NCBI GenBank assembly: GCA_024742405.1
Contig: JANSYP010000001.1
Location: forward strand, 930,001-994,000
Direction: 5' to 3'
DNA from: Paracoccaceae bacterium
GTDB taxonomy: Bacteria > Pseudomonadota > Alphaproteobacteria > Rhodobacterales > Rhodobacteraceae
Length of the DNA: 64,000 bases
Part shown: positions 31,006 to 38,780 of the stretch, one piece after another
How positions within the stretch are numbered: the first letter of the stretch is position 1
Layout of the letters: each line of letters begins with the position of its first letter
The notes under the pieces: model-generated
Databases searched by the model: none
Seen by the model: the letters and a program-made list of their open reading frames with translations, nothing else
Told to the model about the DNA's origin: nothing
Made by a program: the position numbers and the translations under genes

Positions 31006-32256
31006 TCAGAAAAACGCCTGCAACCCGGTCTGGGCGCGCCCGAGGATGAGGGCGTGGACATCGTGCGTACCCTCGTAGGTGTTCACGGTCTCCAGGTTCT
31101 GGGCGTGACGCATGACGTGGTATTCGGCCATGATTCCATTGCCGCCATGCATGTCCCGCGCGGTCCGGGCGATCTCCAGTGCCTTGCCGCAATTGTTGCG
31201 CTTGATCAGGCTGATGGTTTCGGGCGCCGCGGCACTGGCCTCCAGCATTCGGCCCGTCTGCAGTGCGCCCTGCAGCCCGAGCGCGATGTCGGTCTGCATG
31301 TCGGCGAGTTTCTTCTGGAAGAGCTGCGTCTGCGCGAGGGGACGGTTGAACTGGCGCCGCTCCAGCCCATAGCTTCGGGCGCGGTGCCAGCAATCCTCGG
31401 CGGCGCCCATGACGCCCCAGGCAATACCGTAGCGGGCCCGGTTGAGGCAGGAAAAGGGGCCCTTGAGCCCCTCGACGCTCGGCAGGAGCGCGTCTTCGCC
31501 GACCTCGACCCCGTCCATAACGATCTCGCCGGTCACCGAGGCGCGCAAGCTGAGCTTGCCCTCGATCTTGGGCGCGCTGAGCCCGGGCGTGCCACGGTCC
31601 AGAATGAACCCGCGAATCGCGCCATCATGGGCGTCGGATTTTGCCCAGACGACGAAGACATCGGCAATGGGCGCGTTGGAGATCCACATTTTAGCGCCGG
31701 TGAGGCGGTAGCCATCGGCGGTTTTTTCGGCGCGCGTGCGCATTCCCGCCGGGTCGCTGCCGGCCTCGGCCTCGGTGAGGCCAAAACAGCCAATGGAGGT
31801 GCCGCGGGCGAGTTCCGGCAGGTAGCGCGCGCGCTGATCGTCGCTGCCGAAGGCAAAGATCGGATACATCACCAGCGAGGATTGTACCGACATCATCGAG
31901 CGATAGCCGCTATCGACGCGCTCGATCTCGCGCGCCACGAGCCCATAGGCGACATAGCCCGCGCCGAGCCCGCCATGGGCCTCCGGGATGGTCACGCCGA
32001 GCAGCCCCATTTCGCCCATCTCGGCGAACAGTTCCGGCGCGACGGTTTCGTTCAGATAAGCGTCCGTGATGCGCGGCGCGAGCTTGGTTTTGGCGAACTG
32101 CGCCGCGGCCTCGGCCAGCAGGCGCTCCTCTTCCGTCAGTTGGGCGGTGAGACCGAGCGGGTCGGACCAGTCAAACCGGGCGCGGTCGGCGCCCGCAGAG
32201 GGCGCGGTGCTCTGGGACGGGGGCGAGTCGTGAGACTGGGCGGGGCCATCGGGCAT
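31006..32256 (-). CDS. gcdH: Glutaryl-CoA dehydrogenase (acyl-CoA dehydrogenase family)
   Basis: A 416-residue flavoenzyme of the acyl-CoA dehydrogenase family, glutaryl-CoA type, which converts glutaryl-CoA to crotonyl-CoA plus CO2 in lysine and tryptophan degradation. Evidence is [17 protein letters not shown] at the N-terminus, the FAD-binding [55 protein letters not shown], and catalytic Glu395 in [22 protein letters not shown] lies 7 bases before the ATG at MPDGPAQ. The N-terminal 30 residues are Ser/Pro/Ala-rich and probably disordered. The next gene on the strand is a small DMT permease. Confidence 0.9.
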   Translation of the reverse strand: MPDGPAQSHDSPPSQSTAPSAGADRARFDWSDPLGLTAQLTEEERLLAEAAAQFAKTKLAPRITDAYLNETVAPELFAEMGEMGLLGVTIPEAHGGLGAGYVAYGLVAREIERVDSGYRSMMSVQSSLVMYPIFAFGSDDQRARYLPELARGTSIGCFGLTEAEAGSDPAGMRTRAEKTADGYRLTGAKMWISNAPIADVFVVWAKSDAHDGAIRGFILDRGTPGLSAPKIEGKLSLRASVTGEIVMDGVEVGEDALLPSVEGLKGPFSCLNRARYGIAWGVMGAAEDCWHRARSYGLERRQFNRPLAQTQLFQKKLADMQTDIALGLQGALQTGRMLEASAAAPETISLIKRNNCGKALEIARTARDMHGGNGIMAEYHVMRHAQNLETVNTYEGTHDVHALILGRAQTGLQAFF

Positions 32257-32327
32257 TGGGGATCCTCCTGCCAAGCCTATGTCGTGGCTCCGCGCGGCAC
32301 TGTCAAATCACGCAGCGGCCAGACGCC

Positions 32328-34109
32328 TCAGTCGTAGCCCGAGCGCTGAGCCTCGAACATCGTCGCATAGAGCTGCCCGCGCGCCATCAGCTCCTCATGG
32401 GTGCCGTCTTCGACCAGCTTGCCGCTCTCCAGCACATAGATCCTGTCCGCGCCCATGACCGACGACATGCGGTGACTCACCATGATCGTGGTGCGCCCTG
32501 CGGCCAGCCGGTCGAGGGCGCGCATCACCCGGGCCTCGGTCTTTTGGTCGAGGGCGGAGGTCGCCTCGTCGAGGATGACAACGGGGGCAGCCCGCAGGAA
32601 GGCACGGGCAATGGCGATTCGCTGCTTTTGTCCGCCCGAGAGCTGGGCGCCTTTCGGACCGACCGGTTCGCCCTTGCGGGCGCGAATCAGATCGGCGATC
32701 TCCGCGGCCTCGGCAGCGGCCCAGACTTCGTCCTCGGTCGCATCGGGGCGGATATAGTGGATGTTTTCCCAGATCGACTTGTTGAAAACGACGATGTCCT
32801 GGGCGACGACGGAGAACTGGTGGCGCAGTTCGCTTAGCTTGAGATCGCGGATATCGGTATCGCCATAGAGGATCCGGCCCCCCTCGACATCGTAGAGCCG
32901 CGCGAGCAGCGACAGGATCGTCGTTTTTCCCGAACCAGTGGAGCCCACGATGGCCGTCGTGTGGCCGCCCTGCAGGGTCAGCGTGAGGTCCTCGAACAGC
33001 GGCTGGTCGTGGGTATAGCCGAAACTCACATTCTCGAACCGGATGGCGGCTTTGGGATCGTCCACAGCGACCGCATCGGGCGCATCCTTGATGCGCGGCT
33101 CCAGTTCGAACAGACCGTGGATCATTCGCAGGATGACCAGCTGGGCCTGCAACGTGACGAAGAAATGCGCGGCGCGGCGCGCGGGGTCGAAAAGGAGCAC
33201 CAACCCGAGAAGAAAAGTCACGAGGCCTGCGCCATCGAGATCGTGGTCCGGGCTGATCACCAGGTACCCGCCGGCGCCGATCACGAGCATATAGGCGAAC
33301 GCGGCCGCCACATCGACGGTGGGCATCATCAGCGCCTGGACGCTCTGGATTCGGATCAGAAGCCACTTGATGCCTTCGGAGGCGGTCACGAGGCGCGTTT
33401 GCTCGGCCGGTTCCTGGCCTGCGATCTTGACCGTGCGCATGCCGTTGGCGACCTCTTCGATGCCGCTCATATAAGCCCCGATCACGTTTTCCGCCTCGCG
33501 CTGGATCTTCTTGATTCGGTCGGAGATCATCGCAATCGCTAGGAGGATCGCAGGCGCGGTCCCCAGGGCAAACAGAAACAGCCAGGGCTGCTGTGAGATC
33601 AGGTAAGCCGCGATGATGATCACGGTCAGCGTATCGCGCAAGGCGTTCACGGTGCCCTGTCCAACGAACTGGCCCAGCCCGTCTGGCTGCTGCACCAGCC
33701 GCAGGATGATCTCGCCTGGAGGCGTGCGTTCATAGTAGGACAGATCGAAGCTCAGCAGCTTGCTGATCAAGTCCTTGCGCATCTTGTAGATCGCATCGCC
33801 CGCCACCCAGGCCGACAGCCGCGGCGTGATGTAACTGGTGACGGCGCGGAACATGAACAGCCCGAAGACCGCAGCGCAGACCGCGTAAAGCTGCGTGAAC
33901 GAGCCCTTTTCAAAGATCACGCGCAGGCCGTTTTCGGTCAAATACAGGAATTGCCGGTAGACCAGGCCCTGCAGTGTCACAAGCAGCACGATCACGCCAA
34001 GCCACTTCGCCTTCGGCCAGAGGTAGCCGAAGAAGAACCAGACGATCGCCCGCTTGTCGTCCGTAGTGAAAAGTGGGCCGCGGGAATGTGCGAAGGGGTT
34101 GAGTTTCAC
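32328..34109 (-). CDS. ABC exporter, fused permease and ATPase (ABCB/MsbA-like)
   Basis: A 593-residue half-transporter. Residues 25-320 form a six-helix type IV exporter domain (WLGVIVLLVTLQGLVYRQFLYL, LTVIIIAAYLISQQPWLFLFALG and others). Residues 345-590 form the ATPase with Walker A GSTGSGKTT, Q-loop VVAQDIVVFN, signature LSGGQKQR, Walker B VVILDEATSALD and H-loop MVSHRMSS. It should homodimerise in the inner membrane and export a lipid, peptide or drug; the substrate is not readable. It follows the cox cluster on the same strand after 146 bases, but nothing ties it to CO oxidation. Confidence 0.9.
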   Translation of the reverse strand: MKLNPFAHSRGPLFTTDDKRAIVWFFFGYLWPKAKWLGVIVLLVTLQGLVYRQFLYLTENGLRVIFEKGSFTQLYAVCAAVFGLFMFRAVTSYITPRLSAWVAGDAIYKMRKDLISKLLSFDLSYYERTPPGEIILRLVQQPDGLGQFVGQGTVNALRDTLTVIIIAAYLISQQPWLFLFALGTAPAILLAIAMISDRIKKIQREAENVIGAYMSGIEEVANGMRTVKIAGQEPAEQTRLVTASEGIKWLLIRIQSVQALMMPTVDVAAAFAYMLVIGAGGYLVISPDHDLDGAGLVTFLLGLVLLFDPARRAAHFFVTLQAQLVILRMIHGLFELEPRIKDAPDAVAVDDPKAAIRFENVSFGYTHDQPLFEDLTLTLQGGHTTAIVGSTGSGKTTILSLLARLYDVEGGRILYGDTDIRDLKLSELRHQFSVVAQDIVVFNKSIWENIHYIRPDATEDEVWAAAEAAEIADLIRARKGEPVGPKGAQLSGGQKQRIAIARAFLRAAPVVILDEATSALDQKTEARVMRALDRLAAGRTTIMVSHRMSSVMGADRIYVLESGKLVEDGTHEELMARGQLYATMFEAQRSGYD

Positions 34110-34255
34110 AGGGCACTCATATCGGTTGCGCCCGCCCGCTTAGCACGGTCGGCGCGGGAGCCTCAAACGCGTGTTTTGCCGCGCATGCCGTCCGATGCGT
34201 CGCGCCCACACTCTGCCTGTCCGAGCCGGCGTGATGGGGCGCGGCCCATCACGGC

Positions 34256-35206
34256 TCAGGCGGCGCGGTGAAACCCGGTGGCGGAGGCGGGGTTGCGCAG
34301 GTGCTCTGTGACCTGGGCGAGTGCCGAAAGGGCGATGAGATTGGCCTCATGAAGCGACGGCACCAACCCCAGAGGGCCTGTGATCCGGGCCAGCGCGGCC
34401 TCATCCACACCAGCGGCGCGCAGTGCCTGAAGACGCGCGGCATGGGTGCGGCGGCTACCCATGGCGCCGATAAAGGGCGCCGGCCCGTCCAGCGCCTGGC
34501 AGAGCAGGGCGGGTTCCCATTCATGGTCATGAAAGAGCAGAACGACGGCCGTGTCAGCATCGTCGGCTACGGGCGGCAAGTTGCCGGGCAGAGCGAGGTG
34601 ATGGGCACGTGTCAGCCCAAGCGCTGCGAGATCCTCCAGATCGCCCGGGTCGGGGCTGGCCACCGAAACGGCGAATCCCGCGGCGACCCCGGTGCGCGCC
34701 ATCGCGCCAAGCGCAGCCCCACGTCCTGCAAGGCGCAGGGCGGGACGCGGGCGCAGGGTGAACCGGTCTGCCGTGACTCCCGCCAGCCGCTCGCCTGCCA
34801 CCGCGCAAAGATCGATCTCCGACCGGCGGCGGTCGGTCAGATCTTTGGCAAGATCGGCAAGCGGCGCGGTTTGCGGATCCGGAATCAGCGCCAGCTCGAC
34901 AGACCCTCCGCAGGGGAGCCGAATGTCCTGCCAGGGCGAGCCTGCGCCATAGCGCACCACGCGCGGCGCCTGCGCGTCCATTGCGGCCAGCATCTGGGCG
35001 ACGATATCTCCGTCCACGCACCCGTTGGAGACGTATCCCACCATGCTGCCGTCTGACGCGACAGCGGCAAGCGCACCCGGGGCCCGCAGCGCGCCGCCCG
35101 AGGTTGCAGTGACGGCGACCAGACCGCAAGCCTGCCCGGCGCGGTGCTGGTCCAGCACATGGCGCAGGATTTCTCCGGCATCCTCGCTCCAGCGCGTGGC
35201 AGCCAT
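34256..35206 (-). CDS. XdhC-family molybdoenzyme maturation factor (CoxI-like)
   Basis: A 316-residue XdhC/CoxI-family protein. It has the N-terminal XdhC block (AVTATSGGALRAPGALAAV; GYVSNGCVDGDIVAQM) and the C-terminal Rossmann-like XdhC_C domain (FHDHEWEPALLCQAL, IGAMGSRRTHAARL, GPLGLVPSLHEANLIALSALAQV). Such proteins bind and protect the molybdenum cofactor and help insert the sulphur or copper ligand into xanthine or CO dehydrogenase. It begins 3 bases after the coxG stop and is the last gene of the cox run, matching CoxI in position and type. It is the second XdhC homologue of this operon. Confidence 0.87.
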   Translation of the reverse strand: MAATRWSEDAGEILRHVLDQHRAGQACGLVAVTATSGGALRAPGALAAVASDGSMVGYVSNGCVDGDIVAQMLAAMDAQAPRVVRYGAGSPWQDIRLPCGGSVELALIPDPQTAPLADLAKDLTDRRRSEIDLCAVAGERLAGVTADRFTLRPRPALRLAGRGAALGAMARTGVAAGFAVSVASPDPGDLEDLAALGLTRAHHLALPGNLPPVADDADTAVVLLFHDHEWEPALLCQALDGPAPFIGAMGSRRTHAARLQALRAAGVDEAALARITGPLGLVPSLHEANLIALSALAQVTEHLRNPASATGFHRAA

Positions 35207-35209
35207 CGT

Positions 35210-35665
35210 TCAGGCCGCTTCCTGATCCGCCGTAACCGTCTCGGCGAATTTGACGAAAAACTTGGCCGCGAGCTTCTTGGCCGTGCTCTGCACCAGGCGC
35301 GAGCCGAGCTGCGCGAGCTTTCCGCCGATATCGGCCTTGGCGTCATACGCCAGAAGCGTGCCGTCCTCGACTTCGGTCAGGGTGACGGTGGCACCGCCCT
35401 TGGCAAAGCCTGCCGCACCGCCATTGCCTTCGCCTTGCAACGAAAACGTCTCGGGAGCGCCGGTCGGGTCGAGCGTGACCTTGCCGGAAAACCGTGCCTT
35501 CACCGGGCCGACCTTGAGCACCACCTTGGCTTCGAGATCGGTGTCCGAAACCCGCGTGAGTTCCTCGCAACCGGGGATGCATTCCTTCAGCACGTCGGTG
35601 TCGTTCAGCGCGGCATAGACCTCGTCACGCGGCGCAGGAATGGTGATTTCTTCTTTCAGTTCCAC
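35210..35665 (-). CDS. coxG: CoxG-like SRPBCC protein, CO dehydrogenase membrane recruitment factor
   Basis: A 151-residue SRPBCC-fold protein of the CoxG family: LKEEITIPAPRDEVYAALND at the N-terminus, CIPGCEELT, LEAKVVLKVGPVKARFSGKV and DAKADIGGKLAQLGSRLVQSTAKKLA near the end. CoxG helps attach CO dehydrogenase to the cytoplasmic membrane. It lacks the long Pro-rich tail and helix of the larger CoxG proteins. A GTG at 35665 is the preferred start, with AGGAG 7 bases upstream; a TTG two codons earlier would be too close to it. The ribosome-binding site overlaps the stop of a small upstream ORF, suggesting coupling. Confidence 0.87.
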   Translation of the reverse strand: MELKEEITIPAPRDEVYAALNDTDVLKECIPGCEELTRVSDTDLEAKVVLKVGPVKARFSGKVTLDPTGAPETFSLQGEGNGGAAGFAKGGATVTLTEVEDGTLLAYDAKADIGGKLAQLGSRLVQSTAKKLAAKFFVKFAETVTADQEAA

Positions 35666-35676
35666 GGGCAAGCTCC

Positions 35677-35775
35677 TCAGCAGCAGGGCAGTTTGATCCG
35701 CGCCAGCAGCGCGATCTGGTCATCGGTGGGCGAGATCCGGCGGCGCCAGTGGCGCAGCGTCGCGATGAGGGTCAT
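35677..35775 (-). CDS. Small ORF (32 codons) inside the cox operon
   Basis: A 32-residue reading frame between the CoxF-like XdhC gene and coxG: it starts MTLIATLRHWRRRISPTDD and ends IALLARIKLPCC. The ATG is preceded by GGAGGA 4 bases upstream, one of the better ribosome-binding sites in the locus. Its TGA stop is directly joined to the AGGAG of coxG, so ribosomes ending here would restart on coxG. The peptide is basic in its first half with a CC end. No homology is recognised. It may be a coupling leader or a genuine microprotein. Confidence 0.55.
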   Translation of the reverse strand: MTLIATLRHWRRRISPTDDQIALLARIKLPCC

Positions 35776-35835
35776 TGTGTCCTCCGTTTACTGTTCTTGT
35801 CGAAAAATCGTTCTTCGGCAGACGCTTGCCGGGTG

Positions 35836-35857
35836 CAGTCGGCCGAATGTGCGACTG
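35836..35857 (-). promoter_or_regulatory. Hairpin between the CoxF-like gene and the small ORF
   Basis: CAGTCG and CGACTG form a perfect 6-bp stem with a 10-base loop, in the 100-base gap that breaks the otherwise overlapping coxD-coxE-coxF run. It lies 18 bases after the CoxF-like stop and has no T-run. It may tune expression of the downstream small ORF, coxG and coxI-like genes. Confidence 0.35.
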
Positions 35858-35875
35858 TCAGGGACCTATCGGCGG

Positions 35876-36682
35876 TCATGGGGCGGGTGCGTCGCGGCGC
35901 GAGGCAACGAGTTCTGCAAGGATCGAGAGCGCGATCTCACCGGGTGTTCGTGCTCCGATATCGAGCCCGGTGGGGGCCTGGATGCGGGTCAGCGCCTCCT
36001 GCGGGATGCCCTCGTTCGCCAGACGGTCGCGGAGTTTTTCGGCCTTTCGCCGGCTGGCGACAAAGCCGATATGGCCGGCCGGGCTCGCGAGCGCTGCGCG
36101 TAGCGCTTCGCGGTCGCCGCTGCCCTGAGTGGCCACGATCACGGCGTCTCGGCGGGTTGTATCGTGCAGCGCGTCGGCCCAGTCGAAACCGGCGCAATCG
36201 GATTGGCCGGGCGTTGTCTGAGTGACAGGGGCACCCATCGCCTCCGCGAGCTGCACCAGGGCGTCGGCGACGGGGCCGCGACCCAACACGATCAGCAGCG
36301 GTGCTGGCAGGACCGGCTCTACGAATATATCCACATGTCCCTCGCTGGGGCAGCCATTTCGGGCATAGTGCCAGCCTTCCTGCGTCTCGCCCGCCGGCAC
36401 CCCTGCGGCGTCCAGCGCCGCTTGGGGGCGCAGGGCGACCATCACCGGCTGGCCCGAGCGCAAAGCTTCGGCTGCAGCGCGACGGACCGCTCCGGTCACG
36501 CATCCGCCGCCGAGAAAGCCGCTGATGACGATACCGTCGGCGCCGATCACGGCGCGGGCGCCGGGGTGCGCGGCTGTGGCGCCCTGAACCCGCGTGACGA
36601 GCGCCACGGCGTGGGGCGTGTCCTCGCGCTGCAGGCGGAGGCTGGCGGCCAGGGGGGACTCGGAGGCGAAGGGCATGGTCAT
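35876..36682 (-). CDS. coxF: XdhC-family maturation factor (CoxF-like)
   Basis: A 268-residue XdhC-family protein. The N-terminal block HAVALVTRVQGATAAHPGARAVIGADG and GFLGGGCVTGAVRRAA is followed by a middle region EGHVDIFVEPVLPAPLLIVLGRGPVADAL and a Rossmann-like C-terminal domain (DAVIVATQGSGDREALRAAL; HIGFVASRRKAEKLRDRL; APTGLDIGARTPGEIALSILAELVA). By position, directly after coxE, it corresponds to CoxF, which takes part in building the copper-sulphur-molybdenum site of CO dehydrogenase. The ATG overlaps the coxE stop as ATGA. A 100-base gap with a hairpin follows before the next gene. Confidence 0.85.
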   Translation of the reverse strand: MTMPFASESPLAASLRLQREDTPHAVALVTRVQGATAAHPGARAVIGADGIVISGFLGGGCVTGAVRRAAAEALRSGQPVMVALRPQAALDAAGVPAGETQEGWHYARNGCPSEGHVDIFVEPVLPAPLLIVLGRGPVADALVQLAEAMGAPVTQTTPGQSDCAGFDWADALHDTTRRDAVIVATQGSGDREALRAALASPAGHIGFVASRRKAEKLRDRLANEGIPQEALTRIQAPTGLDIGARTPGEIALSILAELVASRRDAPAP

Positions 36683-37860
36683 AGCCGCGCAAGCTCCGGT
36701 TCCAGCGCCGCGAGGTCCCCCAGCGTCGCGGCGGGGGCGAAGAGATCGCATTGGGGCAGAGCGGCGGCCATGCCGGCGGCGACCGGCGCATAGTCGCGCC
36801 AGCCCTTGAGCGGGTTCAGCCAGATGATGCGCGCGCCGCGGCGCCGGATCGCGGCGAGTGCTGTGCCCAGATGCTCGGACGGACCGGTATCGTATCCGTC
36901 CGACAGGATTATCACGACGCTCCGGCCCGTGATGCAGCGCCGCGCATGGGTGGCCGCGAACTGTGTGAGGCTTTCGCCGAGCTTCGAGCCGCCGCCGAAC
37001 CCTTCTGCCATCAGGCTGAGCCGCGCCACGGACTTCAGCGGGTCGGGTTCGCGCAGCGCGTCGCTGATCGGCACCAGCCGGGTGTGCATCAGGAAGGCCT
37101 CCGCCTTGGGGTCGCCGCGCATCAGTCCGACGAGAAAGCTCAGGAAGACGCGCGCGTAAATCGCCATGGAGCCCGAGACGTCGCAGATCGCGGTGATCCG
37201 CACAGCCCGATCGGGCCGGGTGCGGCGGGGCAGGTCCAGCGGCGCGCCGCCCCGCGCGATGGCCCGGCGGACGGTGCGGCGGAAATCGATCTGGCTGCCG
37301 CGTCTGGCCGCGCGGCGGCGGCGTGAGCGGCGGTCGCGCAGGGCCCGGCCGAGATGTTCGGCAACGGCCTGCGCCTCGGCGATGGCCTCCGGTGTGACTA
37401 ACTCTCGCAGATCGCGCCGCATCGCGTTGGGCGTGGTGCAGGCAATCAGGCGGCCGGTTCCGGTGGCTGTGCTGGTCTCGCCCTCGCCAGCATCCGGGGC
37501 ATCGGCGGTCCCGTCGCCTTCGGCATCGTCTCGAGCTGTGCCGCTGCGCGCTGTGCTGCGCTGCGCTGCGCTCGGCAAAGCTGTGGAGGGGCGGCTGCGC
37601 ACGCGCCCGCCATTGCGCCAATACCCGTCGAAGAGATCGTCAAAGCGGCCGGCCTCGTCCGCGCTGCCGGTGCAGACGGCGCGGAGCGCCAAGCGTGTCT
37701 GCGCGATATCGGCTGGCTCGATCTGGGACAGCGCCTCCAACGCGGTGCCGGTTTCGGCGACGCCCAGCCGGAGACCGTTGTCGCGCAGATGGGCCATGAA
37801 GCCGCTGATCCGGGCGGAGAAACCTGCGTCGCGAGTGGCGAATCTAGTGATGCTGCTCAT
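36679..37860 (-). CDS. coxE: CoxE-like von Willebrand factor A protein
   Basis: A 393-residue protein of the CoxE VWA family. The C-terminal half has a MIDAS metal site (ICDVSGSMAIYARVFLSF) plus GGGSKLGESLTQF and VIILSDGYDTG, as in VWA proteins that work with MoxR ATPases. The N-terminal half starts with FMAHLRDNGLRLGVAETGTALEALSQ. A low-complexity middle segment (about 90-140, Thr/Ala/Ser/Gly/Glu) is encoded by GCTGC-type repeats near 37545-37580. Two Arg-rich runs lie at about 180-200. With CoxD it is required for maturation of CO dehydrogenase. It overlaps coxD upstream and coxF downstream by 4 bases each. Confidence 0.9.
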   Translation of the reverse strand: MSSITRFATRDAGFSARISGFMAHLRDNGLRLGVAETGTALEALSQIEPADIAQTRLALRAVCTGSADEAGRFDDLFDGYWRNGGRVRSRPSTALPSAAQRSTARSGTARDDAEGDGTADAPDAGEGETSTATGTGRLIACTTPNAMRRDLRELVTPEAIAEAQAVAEHLGRALRDRRSRRRRAARRGSQIDFRRTVRRAIARGGAPLDLPRRTRPDRAVRITAICDVSGSMAIYARVFLSFLVGLMRGDPKAEAFLMHTRLVPISDALREPDPLKSVARLSLMAEGFGGGSKLGESLTQFAATHARRCITGRSVVIILSDGYDTGPSEHLGTALAAIRRRGARIIWLNPLKGWRDYAPVAAGMAAALPQCDLFAPAATLGDLAALEPELARL

Positions 37861-38723
37861 GCCGCGCGTCCGGCAAGGCGTTCGGTCACCTCAAGGGGCA
37901 CGGCGGCCCGGTCCTGCGCCGTCTTGAGCAGGGTCACGAGGCTGGCCTGGAGTGTGGCGGGATCCTCGGTCAGATCGGCGATGCCGAGCCCCGCGAGGGC
38001 GGCAGCGAAATCCAGTGTCTCGGCTACGCCGGGGGGCTTTTCCAGCCCCTCGCGGCGCAAATCCTGCACAAAGCTCACGATCTGGCCCATGAGCTTCGCG
38101 TCGAGCCCGGGATGGCGCGCTGCGAGGATGGCAAGCTCCGCGGCGCGGTCAGGGTAGTCAACATGCGCATAGAGACAGCGGCGGCGGAGCGCATCCGACA
38201 GCTCGCGCGTACCATTCGCGGTCAGGATCACATGGGGTCGGCTGGTGGCCTTGATGGTCCCCAGTTCCGGGATCGTAATGGCGAAGTCCGAAAGGATTTC
38301 AAGCAGGTAGGCCTCGAACTCCTCGTCTGCGCGGTCGATCTCGTCGATCAGCAGCACCGGGGGTGACGGGCGCAGGATGGCGGCGAGAAGCGGGCGTTCG
38401 AGAAGGTATTCCTCGGAGAAGATCCGTTTTTCGACCTCCGCGGCATTGTCGCCCGCGGCCTGAATCGCCAGAAGCTGGCGCTGGTAATTCCACTCATAGA
38501 TCGCGTGGGAGGCGTCGAGCCCCTCGTAGCATTGCAGCCGGATGAGCTCGGTCGCCTTTACCGCGGCCAGCACGCGCGCGACCTCGGTCTTGCCGACACC
38601 GGCGGCGCCTTCGAGCAGCAGGGGCCTGCCGAGGGTAAGCGCCAGATGCACGGCCATGGCCAGGTCGTCGGAGGCGACATAGCCATGGGCCTGCATCTCG
38701 GATTTGAGGGTCTGGTAGCTCAT
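37857..38723 (-). CDS. coxD: CoxD, MoxR-family AAA+ ATPase
   Basis: A 288-residue MoxR-type AAA+ ATPase. Walker A is LLEGAAGVGKTEVA (about residues 45-58), Walker B is PVLLIDEIDRADEEFEAYLLE, sensor 1 is PHVILTANGTRELSDALRRRCL, and the C-terminal lid is helical. CoxD partially unfolds apo-CO dehydrogenase so that the bimetallic Cu-S-Mo site can be built, working with the VWA protein CoxE whose gene overlaps its stop (ATGA). The start MSYQTLKSEM was chosen because the upstream in-frame codons lie in the intergenic gap after coxL. The gap to coxL is 57 bases. Confidence 0.93.
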   Translation of the reverse strand: MSYQTLKSEMQAHGYVASDDLAMAVHLALTLGRPLLLEGAAGVGKTEVARVLAAVKATELIRLQCYEGLDASHAIYEWNYQRQLLAIQAAGDNAAEVEKRIFSEEYLLERPLLAAILRPSPPVLLIDEIDRADEEFEAYLLEILSDFAITIPELGTIKATSRPHVILTANGTRELSDALRRRCLYAHVDYPDRAAELAILAARHPGLDAKLMGQIVSFVQDLRREGLEKPPGVAETLDFAAALAGLGIADLTEDPATLQASLVTLLKTAQDRAAVPLEVTERLAGRAA

Positions 38724-38780
38724 GCGAGGGGTCCCGGGGTCAGGGTCCACCGCCCCACAGGTGCGGGGCGGCGATACCGA

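Noticed and set aside
29788-32337. 849-codon frame antisense to deoC, the DMT permease and gcdH
   Set aside because: It spans three well-supported genes on the other strand and their intergenic gaps. No family is recognised.
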